Assembly (NCBI GenBank): GCA_031272085.1
Contig: JAISUN010000040.1
Coordinates: forward strand, 1-51,121
Source: Dysgonamonadaceae bacterium
GTDB lineage: Bacteria; Bacteroidota; Bacteroidia; Bacteroidales; Azobacteroidaceae
Direction: 5' to 3'
DNA: 51,121 nt
Below the pieces are notes generated by a model, which saw only the letters and a program-made list of their open reading frames with translations, was not told the DNA's origin and searched no databases. Within the stretch, counting starts at the first letter, position 1, and the number at the start of each line of letters is the position of its first letter. Positions 38,301 through 45,975 of the stretch are shown here, one piece after another. A program made the position numbers and the translations under genes.

Positions 38301-38497
38301 GTATGATACCTATGGCTATTCCCCGCGGTTCGGGTTCCGAACTCTGGCAGCCGCTCGGCATCTCGGTTGTAGGCGGATTGACGCTTTCCACCATTCTTAC
38401 CCTGCTCTACGTGCCGGCTCTCTACTCGATTTTCGGCGCCAACGGCGTGAGAAGGGCAAGAAAAACGCATAAAAACCAATTAAATAAAACAAAATGA
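35360..38497 (+). CDS. RND-family efflux permease (AcrB/HAE1-like)
   Basis: 1045 aa; MTIYETAVKRPVMTALIFVAVAIIGLYSLTRLPIDLFPKIETN; GLVVDDAIVVLENITKHIERG; GIVVKNGIVFIDYAN. Confidence 0.97.
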   Translation: MTIYETAVKRPVMTALIFVAVAIIGLYSLTRLPIDLFPKIETNQISVITAYAGANADDIETNVTRPMEDALNSVENLKKITSQSRDNMSIVVLEFEYGTDINQATNDVRDKIDMVKSSLPDEVSNPIIFKFSMDMIPVVIYSATATESVNALYKILDDKVANPLNRIEGVGAVSISGAPQRQVLVNVTPQKLEAYNLTVEQISSAIQSENLNVPAGTFDVGTSTYALRVEGEFKASEQLNKIIVGSYQGRNIYLKDVAFVNDTIQTRVQESYTNEKKGAMIVVQKQSGSNTVQIAEKVNKLMPELQKTLPPDIKMSMIMDSSDFIQKSIDSLTETILLAGVFVILVVMFFLGRWRATVIIILAIPISLIASFIYLMATGSTLNIISLSSLTIAIGLVVDDAIVVLENITKHIERGATPKEAAVYATNEVGVAVIASTLTILAVFFPLTMTTGLEGVMFGELGWMVTIMVTVSLIVALSLTPMLCSQMLRLTNTQGKFFDRLHAPIRRFLDKLDNFYSGLVNLCVRNRWKTLLACFTLFAVIIIPSIFFVKFDFMSSSDNSMITASVYLPAGTRMEVARATAFEIDSIVKAKYPEVKTRAFSVGQADENNTFAALQSNGTNLISYRFRCVEPEERKRTIYDIADEIRKDLNAMPEIYKFTVVPGGSGGMMGTGASTVDVEIYGYDLALTDRIAAQLKEKLASVKGLRDLTITRQDYRTEYQVEFDREKLAENGLTLATAATFVRNRISGAYTSKYREDGDEYDIIVRYDEANRSSIEDIENITVYNSAGAAVKIKELGKVVEKTSLPQIDRQNRERINTVSGSLYKASLSDVVAGVNKVIAEMRADGSIPSEIGIQLGGTVEDQEDTNSGMGLLMLLCVLLVYIVMAAQFESLTYPFIIVLSLTFGIAGVFLALMLTGTSVSLMVLVGMVMLIGIVVKNGIVFIDYANLNRERGMSIDKAVIAAGKSRLRPILMTTATTVLGMIPMAIPRGSGSELWQPLGISVVGGLTLSTILTLLYVPALYSIFGANGVRRARKTHKNQLNKTK

Positions 38498-38787
38498 AAG
38501 CAGTATTTATTCCCTATAATCAGGCCTTTAAAGACCGTTTGATTGAGATGTTCGACAAAATGAGTTTCCGCGGATTCACGCTCTGGGAGCAGGTTCAGGG
38601 TCGCGGCGGCAAAACTGGCGAACCGCATTACGGCAACCACGCATGGCCGACGATGAACTCGGCTTTCTTCCTCGCCGTCCCCGACGACAAGGTTGAGGGC
38701 CTGCTTCAACGGCTTCGCGAACTCGACGAAGCGCACGAACAACAAGGCCTCCACGCTTTTGTGTGGAATATCGAAACTTCGATTTAA
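38494..38787 (+). CDS. PG0541-family transporter-associated protein (PII-like small protein)
   Basis: 97 aa, FRGFTLWEQVQGRGGKTGEPHYGNHAWPTMNSAFFLAVPDDKVEGLLQRLRELDE...GLHAFVWNIE; ATGA stop/start overlap with the RND permease. Confidence 0.75.
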   Translation: MKAVFIPYNQAFKDRLIEMFDKMSFRGFTLWEQVQGRGGKTGEPHYGNHAWPTMNSAFFLAVPDDKVEGLLQRLRELDEAHEQQGLHAFVWNIETSI

Positions 38788-38803
38788 AACACCGTTTCGA
38801 CGT

Positions 38804-38843
38804 AAAATCTGCCCGATGGTAATGCTTGTCGGGCAGATTTTTG
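38804..38843 (+). terminator. Rho-independent terminator of the RND operon
   Basis: AAAATCTGCCCGA (38804-38816) / TCGGGCAGATTTT (38829-38841), 12-nt loop, T-rich tail. Confidence 0.85.
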
Positions 38844-38890
38844 TTTTAATTTTTTATAATTTTTATAAACGTTTTTATTCATGTTTTTAG

Positions 38891-38930
38891 GGGGACTGCT
38901 CCGGTTTCGGGGCGGTCCTCTGTGTTTTTT
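38891..38930 (+). terminator. Second GU-containing 12-bp hairpin followed by T6, 48 nt after the RND terminator; terminator of an unannotated transcript or tandem terminator
   Basis: GGGGACTGCTCC (38891-38902) - GGTTTC - GGGGCGGTCCTC (38909-38920), then TGTG TTTTTT; wobble pairs make it stable on + strand RNA. Confidence 0.5.
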
Positions 38931-39123
38931 GCGGCATACTAAAGAAAAGCCTTTGCGCCGGGATAACGTTTATAGCATTATAAATCAGCCATTTGGCCAT
39001 ATTTTCTTAAAATTTGTCATTGCTAAAAAAGCAAAAAAAATCAAAAAAAAGCCAAATCTTTGCCGTTTTCTCAATCGGAATGATTAATTTTGTGGCTGAA
39101 ACCGAAAAAATATATCTGATTTT

Positions 39124-39759
39124 ATGAAAACATTAGAACAAATACTTGCAAAAAAACTGCTAAAAATTCACGCAGTAAAGTTACAGCCGGCAAACCCGTT
39201 TATCTGGGCTTCGGGATGGAAATCCCCAATCTACTGCGACAACAGGAAAACTCTGTCGTATCCGTCGATACGCAACTTCATAAAACTGCAATTAGCCCGC
39301 ACAATAGTTGAGCGCTACGAAAACGCGACAGCCGTTGCAGGCGTTGCAACCGGAGCAATAGCCCAGGGCGCATTGGTGGCCGAAGAACTGAATTTGCCCT
39401 TCGTCTATGTCCGCTCCGAGCCGAAAGACCACGGATTGGAAAACCTCATCGAGGGCGACCTGAAACCCGGCTCGAAAGTTGTGGTAATCGAAGACCTGAT
39501 TTCGACCGGCAGCAGCAGCCTGAAAGCGGTGGAGGCCATCCGCAATGCCGGATGTGACGTGGCAGGAATGATAGCCATTTTCACCTACGGATTTCCCGTT
39601 GCAACAGAGCGTTTTAAGGAAGCCAAAGTGAAACTGACCACGCTCTGCGACTACGATTCCATCCTCGACGAGGCTCTGAAAACCGATTATATTGACGAAT
39701 CGGAAATAAAAACGCTTCAAGAATGGAGGAAAAATCCCGATAAATGGTCGCCAAAATAA
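39124..39759 (+). CDS. pyrE: Orotate phosphoribosyltransferase
   Basis: NPFIWASGWKSPIYCDNRKTLSYPSIRNFI; PRPP loop VVVIEDLISTGSSSLKAVEAI. Confidence 0.96.
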   Translation: MKTLEQILAKKLLKIHAVKLQPANPFIWASGWKSPIYCDNRKTLSYPSIRNFIKLQLARTIVERYENATAVAGVATGAIAQGALVAEELNLPFVYVRSEPKDHGLENLIEGDLKPGSKVVVIEDLISTGSSSLKAVEAIRNAGCDVAGMIAIFTYGFPVATERFKEAKVKLTTLCDYDSILDEALKTDYIDESEIKTLQEWRKNPDKWSPK

Positions 39760-39775
39760 ACTTAAAACCAATAAA

Positions 39776-40198
39776 ATGACAGAATTTACCAGCGACATAA
39801 AAACAGTGCCTTACAGTCAGGAAAAAGTGTTTGCCACGCTTTCCGACCTCAATAACCTCGAAAAATTCAGGGCGCAAATCCCCGCAGACAAGATTTCCGA
39901 TTTTGAATTTGACAGCGATTACTGCTCGTTTACAGTAAATCCGGTCGGCAAGATAGGATTTCGCGTCGTGGAGCGCGAACCCTCAAAAACCATAAAATTT
40001 GCGGGCGAAAAACTGCCTGTAAACCTGAATATGTGGATACAACTGAAAGAAGCCGCCCCCAACGATACGCGGATGAAACTCACTGTCCGCGCCGAACTCA
40101 ATCCTTTTATCAAAGGAATGGTTTCAAAACCCTTGCAGGAGGGCGTCAACAAGATTGCCGACGTGCTGGCGGCGATTCCTTACGGGGAGGCATTATGA
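39776..40198 (+). CDS. SRPBCC (START-like) family protein
   Basis: FTSDIKTVPYSQEKVFATLSDLNNLEKFRAQIP; located between pyrE and argH. Confidence 0.82.
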   Translation: MTEFTSDIKTVPYSQEKVFATLSDLNNLEKFRAQIPADKISDFEFDSDYCSFTVNPVGKIGFRVVEREPSKTIKFAGEKLPVNLNMWIQLKEAAPNDTRMKLTVRAELNPFIKGMVSKPLQEGVNKIADVLAAIPYGEAL

Positions 40199-41532
40199 AA
40201 CTCTGGCAAAAAAACATAAACGTAGATGCCGACGTAGAACGCTTTACCGTCGGCCGCGACCGCGAAATGGATTTGTACCTCGCGCCTTACGACGTGCTTG
40301 GCTCGATGGCTCACATCACAATGCTCGAAAGCGTAGGGCTGCTTGCAAAAGACGAACTCGAAGCCCTGTTGCGGGAATTGAGGGAAATCTATAAAACGGC
40401 AATCGAAGGAAAATTTGTGATTGAAGAAGGCGTGGAAGACGTCCACTCGCAGGTGGAAATGATTCTCACACAGCGGCTTGGCGATGTGGGCAAAAAAATC
40501 CACAGCGGACGCTCGCGCAACGACCAGGTACTGCTCGACCTAAAACTTTTTACCCGCGCCGAAATACGGCTGTTAGCCGAAGAAGTATCGGCTTTGGCCG
40601 ACATACTCCTCGCCCAGAGCGAACGTTACAAATCGGTTTTGATGCCGGGATACACGCACCTGCAAATAGCGATGCCGTCCTCGTTCGGCCTCTGGTTCGG
40701 CGCTTATGCCGAAAGCCTGACCGACGACCTGCAACTGCTGCTCGCAGCCTACCGCGTCGCCAACCGGAACCCGCTCGGCTCGGCTGCCGGCTACGGTTCG
40801 TCCTTCCCGCTGAACCGGCAGATGACTACCGACCTTCTCGGCTTCGATTCAATGAATTACAATGTCGTTTATGCCCAGATGTGCCGCGGAAAATTGGAGC
40901 GTACCGCAGGTTTTGCCCTCGCCGGAATAGCCGCCACGCTCTCGAAACTCGCTTTCGACGCTTGCCTGTTCAACAGCCAGAACTTCGGATTTATCACGCT
41001 TCCGCCGGAATTTACCACCGGTTCGAGCATTATGCCCCACAAGAAAAACCCCGATGTTTTTGAATTGACGCGGGCAAAATGCAACCTCATCCAGAGTATT
41101 CCGCAACAGATAACTCTGATAACCAACAATTTACCGTCGGGATATTTCCGCGACCTGCAAATTACAAAAGAAATTTTCCTGCCATCATTCGAACAGTTGC
41201 GCGACTGCCTGCGGATGACCGGCCTGATGCTGCGTTCGGTTAAGGTAAACGAGGCGATTCTCGACGACCCTAAATATTCGCCGATTTTCAGCGTCGAGAG
41301 AGTTAATGAACTTGTCATCCAGGGCGTTCCTTTCCGCGACGCTTACCGGCAGGTCGGCCTCGAAATTGAAGATGGAACGTTTACGGCCGATAAAACGGTC
41401 AATCACACGCACGAAGGCAGCATCGGAAACCTCTGCAACGACCGCATTTCAGCCTTGCGCGGCGAAATTTTAGCCGCTTTCAATTTCAACAAGGTTTTGG
41501 ACGCCGAAAAACGATTGCTCGGCGAAGCATAA
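40195..41532 (+). CDS. argH: Argininosuccinate lyase
   Basis: HSGRSRNDQVLLDLKLF; MPGYTHLQIAMPSSFGLW; signature TGSSIMPHKKNPDVFELTR; ATGA overlap with the SRPBCC gene. Confidence 0.96.
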   Translation: MKLWQKNINVDADVERFTVGRDREMDLYLAPYDVLGSMAHITMLESVGLLAKDELEALLRELREIYKTAIEGKFVIEEGVEDVHSQVEMILTQRLGDVGKKIHSGRSRNDQVLLDLKLFTRAEIRLLAEEVSALADILLAQSERYKSVLMPGYTHLQIAMPSSFGLWFGAYAESLTDDLQLLLAAYRVANRNPLGSAAGYGSSFPLNRQMTTDLLGFDSMNYNVVYAQMCRGKLERTAGFALAGIAATLSKLAFDACLFNSQNFGFITLPPEFTTGSSIMPHKKNPDVFELTRAKCNLIQSIPQQITLITNNLPSGYFRDLQITKEIFLPSFEQLRDCLRMTGLMLRSVKVNEAILDDPKYSPIFSVERVNELVIQGVPFRDAYRQVGLEIEDGTFTADKTVNHTHEGSIGNLCNDRISALRGEILAAFNFNKVLDAEKRLLGEA

Positions 41533-41543
41533 TCTTCCGTAAT

Positions 41544-42710
41544 ATGAAGATAATAAGCATTTTATTAATCTTTATAGGGCTGCTTACCGTACAAATTCCG
41601 GCCTCGGCGCAGGTAAAAGTCGGCGCGGAATCGACAGAAGAATATTTTCCCCTGCTGAAAGGAAAACGGATAGGCGTATTCTCAAATCAGACAGGCATTG
41701 TAAACGGCGTTCACACAGTCGATTTGCTTAAAATGGCGGGCTTCGATATTACCATAATTTTCTCGCCTGAACACGGTTTTCGGGGCGAGGCCGACGCAGG
41801 CGAATTGGTCGGCGACGAAATCGACGCTCGCGCCAAAATTCCCGTTTTTTCGCTCTACAAGGCCAAAGGCGGCGAGCCTGACAGCGCAACTCTCGCGAAG
41901 ATTGACGTTTTAGTTATTGATATTCAGGATGTTGGCCTGCGGTTTTATACTTATTATATTTCGATGTTCAAATTGATGAATGTCTGCGCTGCGGCGGATA
42001 TTCCGGTGGTTTTGCTCGACCGTCCGAACCCCAACGGTTTTTATGTTGACGGCCCGATTTTGGATATGAAATACAAGTCGGGAGTGGGTTATTTGCCGAT
42101 TCCGGCCGTTCACGGAATGACTTTGGGCGAACTTGCGCTGATGATTAACGGCGAACGCTGGCTGCCTCGAAAGCGCGTCTGCAAATTAACGGTAATTAAG
42201 TGTAAAAATTACACTCATTCGGCATTTTACGATTTGCCGGTACCGCCTTCGCCCAATTTGCCGAATATGAAATCGGTTTATCTTTATCCTTCGACCTGCC
42301 TTTTTGAAGGCACTGTCGTTAGCCTCGGACGCGGTACTGATGCGCCTTTTCAGGTTTACGGACATCCTAAAATGAGCGATTGCAATTTTTCGTTTATCCC
42401 CCGAAGCCTGCCGGGAGCCAAAAATCCGCCATTGCTGAATCAGCGTTGTTATGGCGTTGATTTGCGCGAAGTTGCGAACGAAAAAATTCGCCGCGACGGC
42501 TTGAATTTGGAATATCTGATTGACGCTTACCGCCGCCTGAAAATGGGCGATAAATTTTTTACGCCGTTTTTTGAGAAATTAATCGGGGTTGATTACGTGC
42601 GGAAAATGATTGAAGAAGACCGTTCGGCAGCCGAAATCCGCGCAATGTGGAAAGACGATGTTGCGAAATTCAAATCTCAACGAAAACCTTACTTGCTTTA
42701 TGAAGATTAG
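41544..42710 (+). CDS. namZ: DUF1343 protein, exo-beta-N-acetylmuramidase NamZ-like
   Basis: YFPLLKGKRIGVFSNQTGIVNGVHTVDLL, FSPEHGFRGEADAGE, VLVIDIQDVGLRFYTYYISM, VLLDRPNPNG. Confidence 0.88.
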   Translation: MKIISILLIFIGLLTVQIPASAQVKVGAESTEEYFPLLKGKRIGVFSNQTGIVNGVHTVDLLKMAGFDITIIFSPEHGFRGEADAGELVGDEIDARAKIPVFSLYKAKGGEPDSATLAKIDVLVIDIQDVGLRFYTYYISMFKLMNVCAAADIPVVLLDRPNPNGFYVDGPILDMKYKSGVGYLPIPAVHGMTLGELALMINGERWLPRKRVCKLTVIKCKNYTHSAFYDLPVPPSPNLPNMKSVYLYPSTCLFEGTVVSLGRGTDAPFQVYGHPKMSDCNFSFIPRSLPGAKNPPLLNQRCYGVDLREVANEKIRRDGLNLEYLIDAYRRLKMGDKFFTPFFEKLIGVDYVRKMIEEDRSAAEIRAMWKDDVAKFKSQRKPYLLYED

Positions 42711-43884
42711 ACTTCCGCAAGCCTTTATTGAGCGCACGCGCCCTTTGCTCGGCGATGATTTTCCCGCTTTTGAAGCGGCTTTGGAGCAGGAAAGTCCGGT
42801 CAGCATCCGCCTTAATCCGCGAAAATTTGCTCCTTCGGAAATTCTTGGTTCTCAATTTCCGATTCCCGATTTGGAGCCGGTTTTGTGGGCGAGTGATGCG
42901 TTTTATCTGCCGTCGCGGCCGGTTTTTACGCTCGACCCGCTGTTTCACGCCGGCTGTTATTACGTTCAGGAAGCCTCGTCGATGTTTTTGGAACATTTTG
43001 TAAATCAATATATTACAGAGCCGGTAACAGCGCTTGACCTTTGCGCCGCTCCGGGCGGGAAAGCCTCTCAACTCTCGTCGCTGTTGCCCGAAGGCAGCCT
43101 GCTTGTCGCGAATGAAGTTATCCGTTCCAGAGCGCCGATTTTGGCCGAAAACCTGATAAAATGGGGCAATCCGAATACCGTTGTTACAAATTGCGACCCT
43201 GCTCAAATTGGCAAAAACCGCGACCTTTTCGACATGATTGTCTGCGATTTGCCCTGTTCGGGCGAAGGCCTGTTCCGGAAAGACCCGAAAGCGGTAAACG
43301 AGTGGTCGGTTGATAACGTCAAACTCTGTGCTGAACGGCAATTCCGCATTGTTGCCGACATTTTTCCCGCCCTGAAAGCGGGCGGAATTTTGATTTACAG
43401 CACCTGCACCTACAACCGCGAAGAAAATGAAGAAAACGTAGCCCGGATTTGCGGCGAACTTGGAGCGGAAATGCTCGAAAATCCCCGGCGTTTCTGGCCT
43501 CACAAAACAAAAGGAGAAGGATTTTTTATTGCCGGAATACGGAAAAACGGCGAAGAAAATTCCGCTGTCCGCCCGAATTTTAAGAATTTAAAAGTGATTT
43601 TCGACGGCAGGGAAATTCTGAAAAATCAGGGAAAAGAAATTCAGCCGAACCACGCTCTGGCAATGTCGGTCGAATTGCCTGAAAATGCTTTCCCACGCTG
43701 GGATTTAGACCTTCCGACAGCCCTTAATTATCTGCGCCGAGAAGCCTTGCGCGACATTCCACAATCACTTCCAAAGGGCTATATTATAGTTACTTACAAA
43801 AATCGACCTTTAGGATTTGTGAAAAATATCGGCAGCCGCGCCAACAATTTGTATCCTCAGGAATGGAAAATCAGGATGAGGTAA
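42700..43884 (+). CDS. NOL1/NOP2/Sun-family RNA (cytosine-5) methyltransferase, RsmF-like
   Basis: ALDLCAAPGGKASQLSSLL; DLPCSGEGLFRKDP; YSTCTYNREENEENVA; start MKIRLPQAF overlaps namZ end by 11 nt. Confidence 0.93.
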   Translation: MKIRLPQAFIERTRPLLGDDFPAFEAALEQESPVSIRLNPRKFAPSEILGSQFPIPDLEPVLWASDAFYLPSRPVFTLDPLFHAGCYYVQEASSMFLEHFVNQYITEPVTALDLCAAPGGKASQLSSLLPEGSLLVANEVIRSRAPILAENLIKWGNPNTVVTNCDPAQIGKNRDLFDMIVCDLPCSGEGLFRKDPKAVNEWSVDNVKLCAERQFRIVADIFPALKAGGILIYSTCTYNREENEENVARICGELGAEMLENPRRFWPHKTKGEGFFIAGIRKNGEENSAVRPNFKNLKVIFDGREILKNQGKEIQPNHALAMSVELPENAFPRWDLDLPTALNYLRREALRDIPQSLPKGYIIVTYKNRPLGFVKNIGSRANNLYPQEWKIRMR

Positions 43885-43905
43885 TCATTTTCATTTGCCG
43901 TTTTG

Positions 43906-43977
43906 TCCGTTTTATCCGCCTCTTTATCCATTTTAACCGCAAAATATAAGCATTTTTTATTTTTTATAGTATTTTTG
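43906..43977 (+). promoter_or_regulatory. Putative LytTR operator and promoter of the lytS-like operon
   Basis: TCCGTTTTATCCGC (43906-43919) and TCCATTTTAACCGC (43927-43940), 21-bp offset, 12/14 identical; -7 box TATTTTTG 43970-43977. Confidence 0.55.
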
Positions 43978-44000
43978 CAAAAAAAGTTTAATTTTGCAAA

Positions 44001-45050
44001 ATGACAAATAAAGCGCAAAATACATTGTTGAGTGTAAAGACGGCATTTCTACTGGCTGTGAGCATAAGTTTGCTGATGAACCTGCTGTTCCTGACAATGC
44101 ACTTCTACGGACGGCCGCCGATTCGTGAAGACAGCCCGATGGGACACGTTTTCAGACTCAACTTCACGCTGATACGCATTTTTACTACTTTTTTGATTGC
44201 ATTCCTGCTCTACATCCTTAATTTCAGCCTTATAAAAAGCAAATTATCTTCGCAAAAGTGGGGAAAAGTCTGGTTTATCCTTATCCTGATTGCTGCTACG
44301 ACGGTGTTAAGCGTGGGCTGTTCGATGTTTCAGCAGCCTTTCGACCGCTTTGCCAAAGATTCACACGCCTTCATTTTCGGCGGATTTATGCGCGACTTCA
44401 CGATTAGCGCTATGGTTACGCTGTCTGCTCTGCTGATGTCTATTTCCGAAAAACAGCAAAAAATGGTGCTGGAAAACGAAATCCTGAAAGCCGAAAATAT
44501 GAAAACCCGCTTTATGGCGCTGAAAAACCAGGTGGACCCGCATTTCCTGTTCAATTCGCTGAATACGCTCGGTTCGCTTATAAACACCGACACCGCAAAG
44601 GCCAACCAGTATTTGCAGCAACTGTCGTTTGTGTTTCGCTATACGCTTCAAAATAAGGAAGTTCTGACGCTCGAAGAAGAAATGAAATACACGATGGCCT
44701 ATTCTCATCTGATGCAGATTCGCTATGGCGACAACCTGAAATTTGTGGATGAGGTTGACAGGAAATATTATCCTTATTCCATAATCTCGATAAGCCTGCA
44801 AACGCTGGTCGAGAACGCGATTAAGCACAATGTGGTAAGCAGTCGCCAGCCGATGACGATAGTTTTCACGACCACCGAAAATGCGACAATCAAGGTGTCG
44901 AATCCCATTCAGCCCAAAAAAGAGCCTGAAATCGGCGAAAGCATCGGCCTCGCCAACCTTGCCGAGCGTTACCGCCTGCTGTGGAACCGCGAAATCTCAA
45001 TCCGCAACGCAAACGGCATTTTTGAAGTAGAAATTCCATTAATCGAATGA
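44001..45050 (+). CDS. LytS/YehU-type sensor histidine kinase (His_kinase, PF06580 type)
   Basis: 4 TM segments; LKNQVDPHFLFNSLNTLGSLI; SLQTLVENAIKHNVV; GLANLAERYRLLW. Confidence 0.95.
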   Translation: MTNKAQNTLLSVKTAFLLAVSISLLMNLLFLTMHFYGRPPIREDSPMGHVFRLNFTLIRIFTTFLIAFLLYILNFSLIKSKLSSQKWGKVWFILILIAATTVLSVGCSMFQQPFDRFAKDSHAFIFGGFMRDFTISAMVTLSALLMSISEKQQKMVLENEILKAENMKTRFMALKNQVDPHFLFNSLNTLGSLINTDTAKANQYLQQLSFVFRYTLQNKEVLTLEEEMKYTMAYSHLMQIRYGDNLKFVDEVDRKYYPYSIISISLQTLVENAIKHNVVSSRQPMTIVFTTTENATIKVSNPIQPKKEPEIGESIGLANLAERYRLLWNREISIRNANGIFEVEIPLIE

Positions 45051-45808
45051 AAGCAATAATCATAGAAGACGAAATTGTGGCGGCGCAGGCTTTGCAGACG
45101 CTGATTGCGGAAGTCGCTCCGGATATGGAAATTATAGCCGTTTTGCAGTCGATAGACGAGAGCGTGGAATGGTTTCAATCCGGCTCCCAGCCCGACCTTG
45201 CGTTTTTAGATATTCATTTGGCCGACGGCTCGGCTTTCACGATTTTTGAGAAAGTTACGGTAAACTGCCCGATAATTTTCACTACCGCCTACGACGAATA
45301 TGCGCTTAAAGCATTTGAAATCAACAGCATAGACTACCTTCTAAAACCGATTGACCGGAAAGCTCTCGAACGGGCAATAAAAAAATTCCGCAATTTTTCG
45401 TTCCAGCAGGATAATTATAACGAGTTGATGAACAAATTGTTAGCGAGCGTCCGCCAGTCGCCGGTTGCCTATAAATCCTATTTTTTGGTTCCGGTAAAGG
45501 ACAAACTTATTCCGCTGCCGGTAGAGCAAATTGCCTGTATTTACATTGATTCACAGCACGTTAAGGCTCTTACTTCCGGAGGTCAGGTTTATTTTCTCGA
45601 CCGCGTTTTAGACGATTTGATGCTGCAACTCGACCCTTCGCAGTTTTACCGCGCCAATCGGCAGTACATTATCGCCCGTCGCGCCGTGAAAGACGTTTCC
45701 CTCTGGTTTGGTGGCAAACTCTCTGCTAATCTTACAGTTACAACTCCCGAGCGGATAATTGTCAGCAAGGCGCGTGCCGGAGAATTTAAGAAGTGGTTGG
45801 CCGGGTAA
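45047..45808 (+). CDS. LytTR-family response regulator
   Basis: Receiver domain (IIEDEIVAAQALQTLI, LAFLDIHLADGSAFTIFEKV, IIFTTAYDEYALKAFEINSIDYLLKPID) plus LytTR domain; ATGA overlap with the kinase. Confidence 0.96.
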   Translation: MKAIIIEDEIVAAQALQTLIAEVAPDMEIIAVLQSIDESVEWFQSGSQPDLAFLDIHLADGSAFTIFEKVTVNCPIIFTTAYDEYALKAFEINSIDYLLKPIDRKALERAIKKFRNFSFQQDNYNELMNKLLASVRQSPVAYKSYFLVPVKDKLIPLPVEQIACIYIDSQHVKALTSGGQVYFLDRVLDDLMLQLDPSQFYRANRQYIIARRAVKDVSLWFGGKLSANLTVTTPERIIVSKARAGEFKKWLAG

Positions 45809-45880
45809 AATTGGATAAATATCATGTTACAGATTACTATTTGCAACAAATAGATTAGAGGGCTTCCTGCCAAAATCCGC

Positions 45881-45952
45881 CCGCCTCACCCGCAATTTTT
45901 ACCGTTTCAGCGTTTTTCCTTTATCCGGAAAAGCCATTATGCCCTAACTTTG
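45881..45952 (+). promoter_or_regulatory. Putative LytTR operator and promoter of the TonB receptor gene
   Basis: CCGCCTCA (45881-45888) and CCGTTTCA (45902-45909), 21-bp offset; -7 box TAACTTTG 45945-45952; no evident -33 TTTG. Confidence 0.55.
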
Positions 45953-45975
45953 GCCGAAAATAACTGAACGAAATA

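Noticed and set aside
38881-39087. 68-aa plus-strand ORF between the RND terminator and pyrE
   Set aside because: Composition unlike a protein; begins in a structured, terminator-like hairpin.
40033-40194. N-terminal extension of the argH ORF
   Set aside because: Overlaps the SRPBCC coding frame; ArgH homology starts at MKLWQKN (40195).
42670-43503. 277-aa minus-strand ORF
   Set aside because: Fully antisense to the well-supported RNA methyltransferase; basic, low-plausibility composition with no recognised motifs.
45837-45853. CTATTTG-CAA-CAAATAG inverted repeat after the LytTR gene
   Set aside because: Only 7 bp, AT-rich and without a T-run; could be chance.
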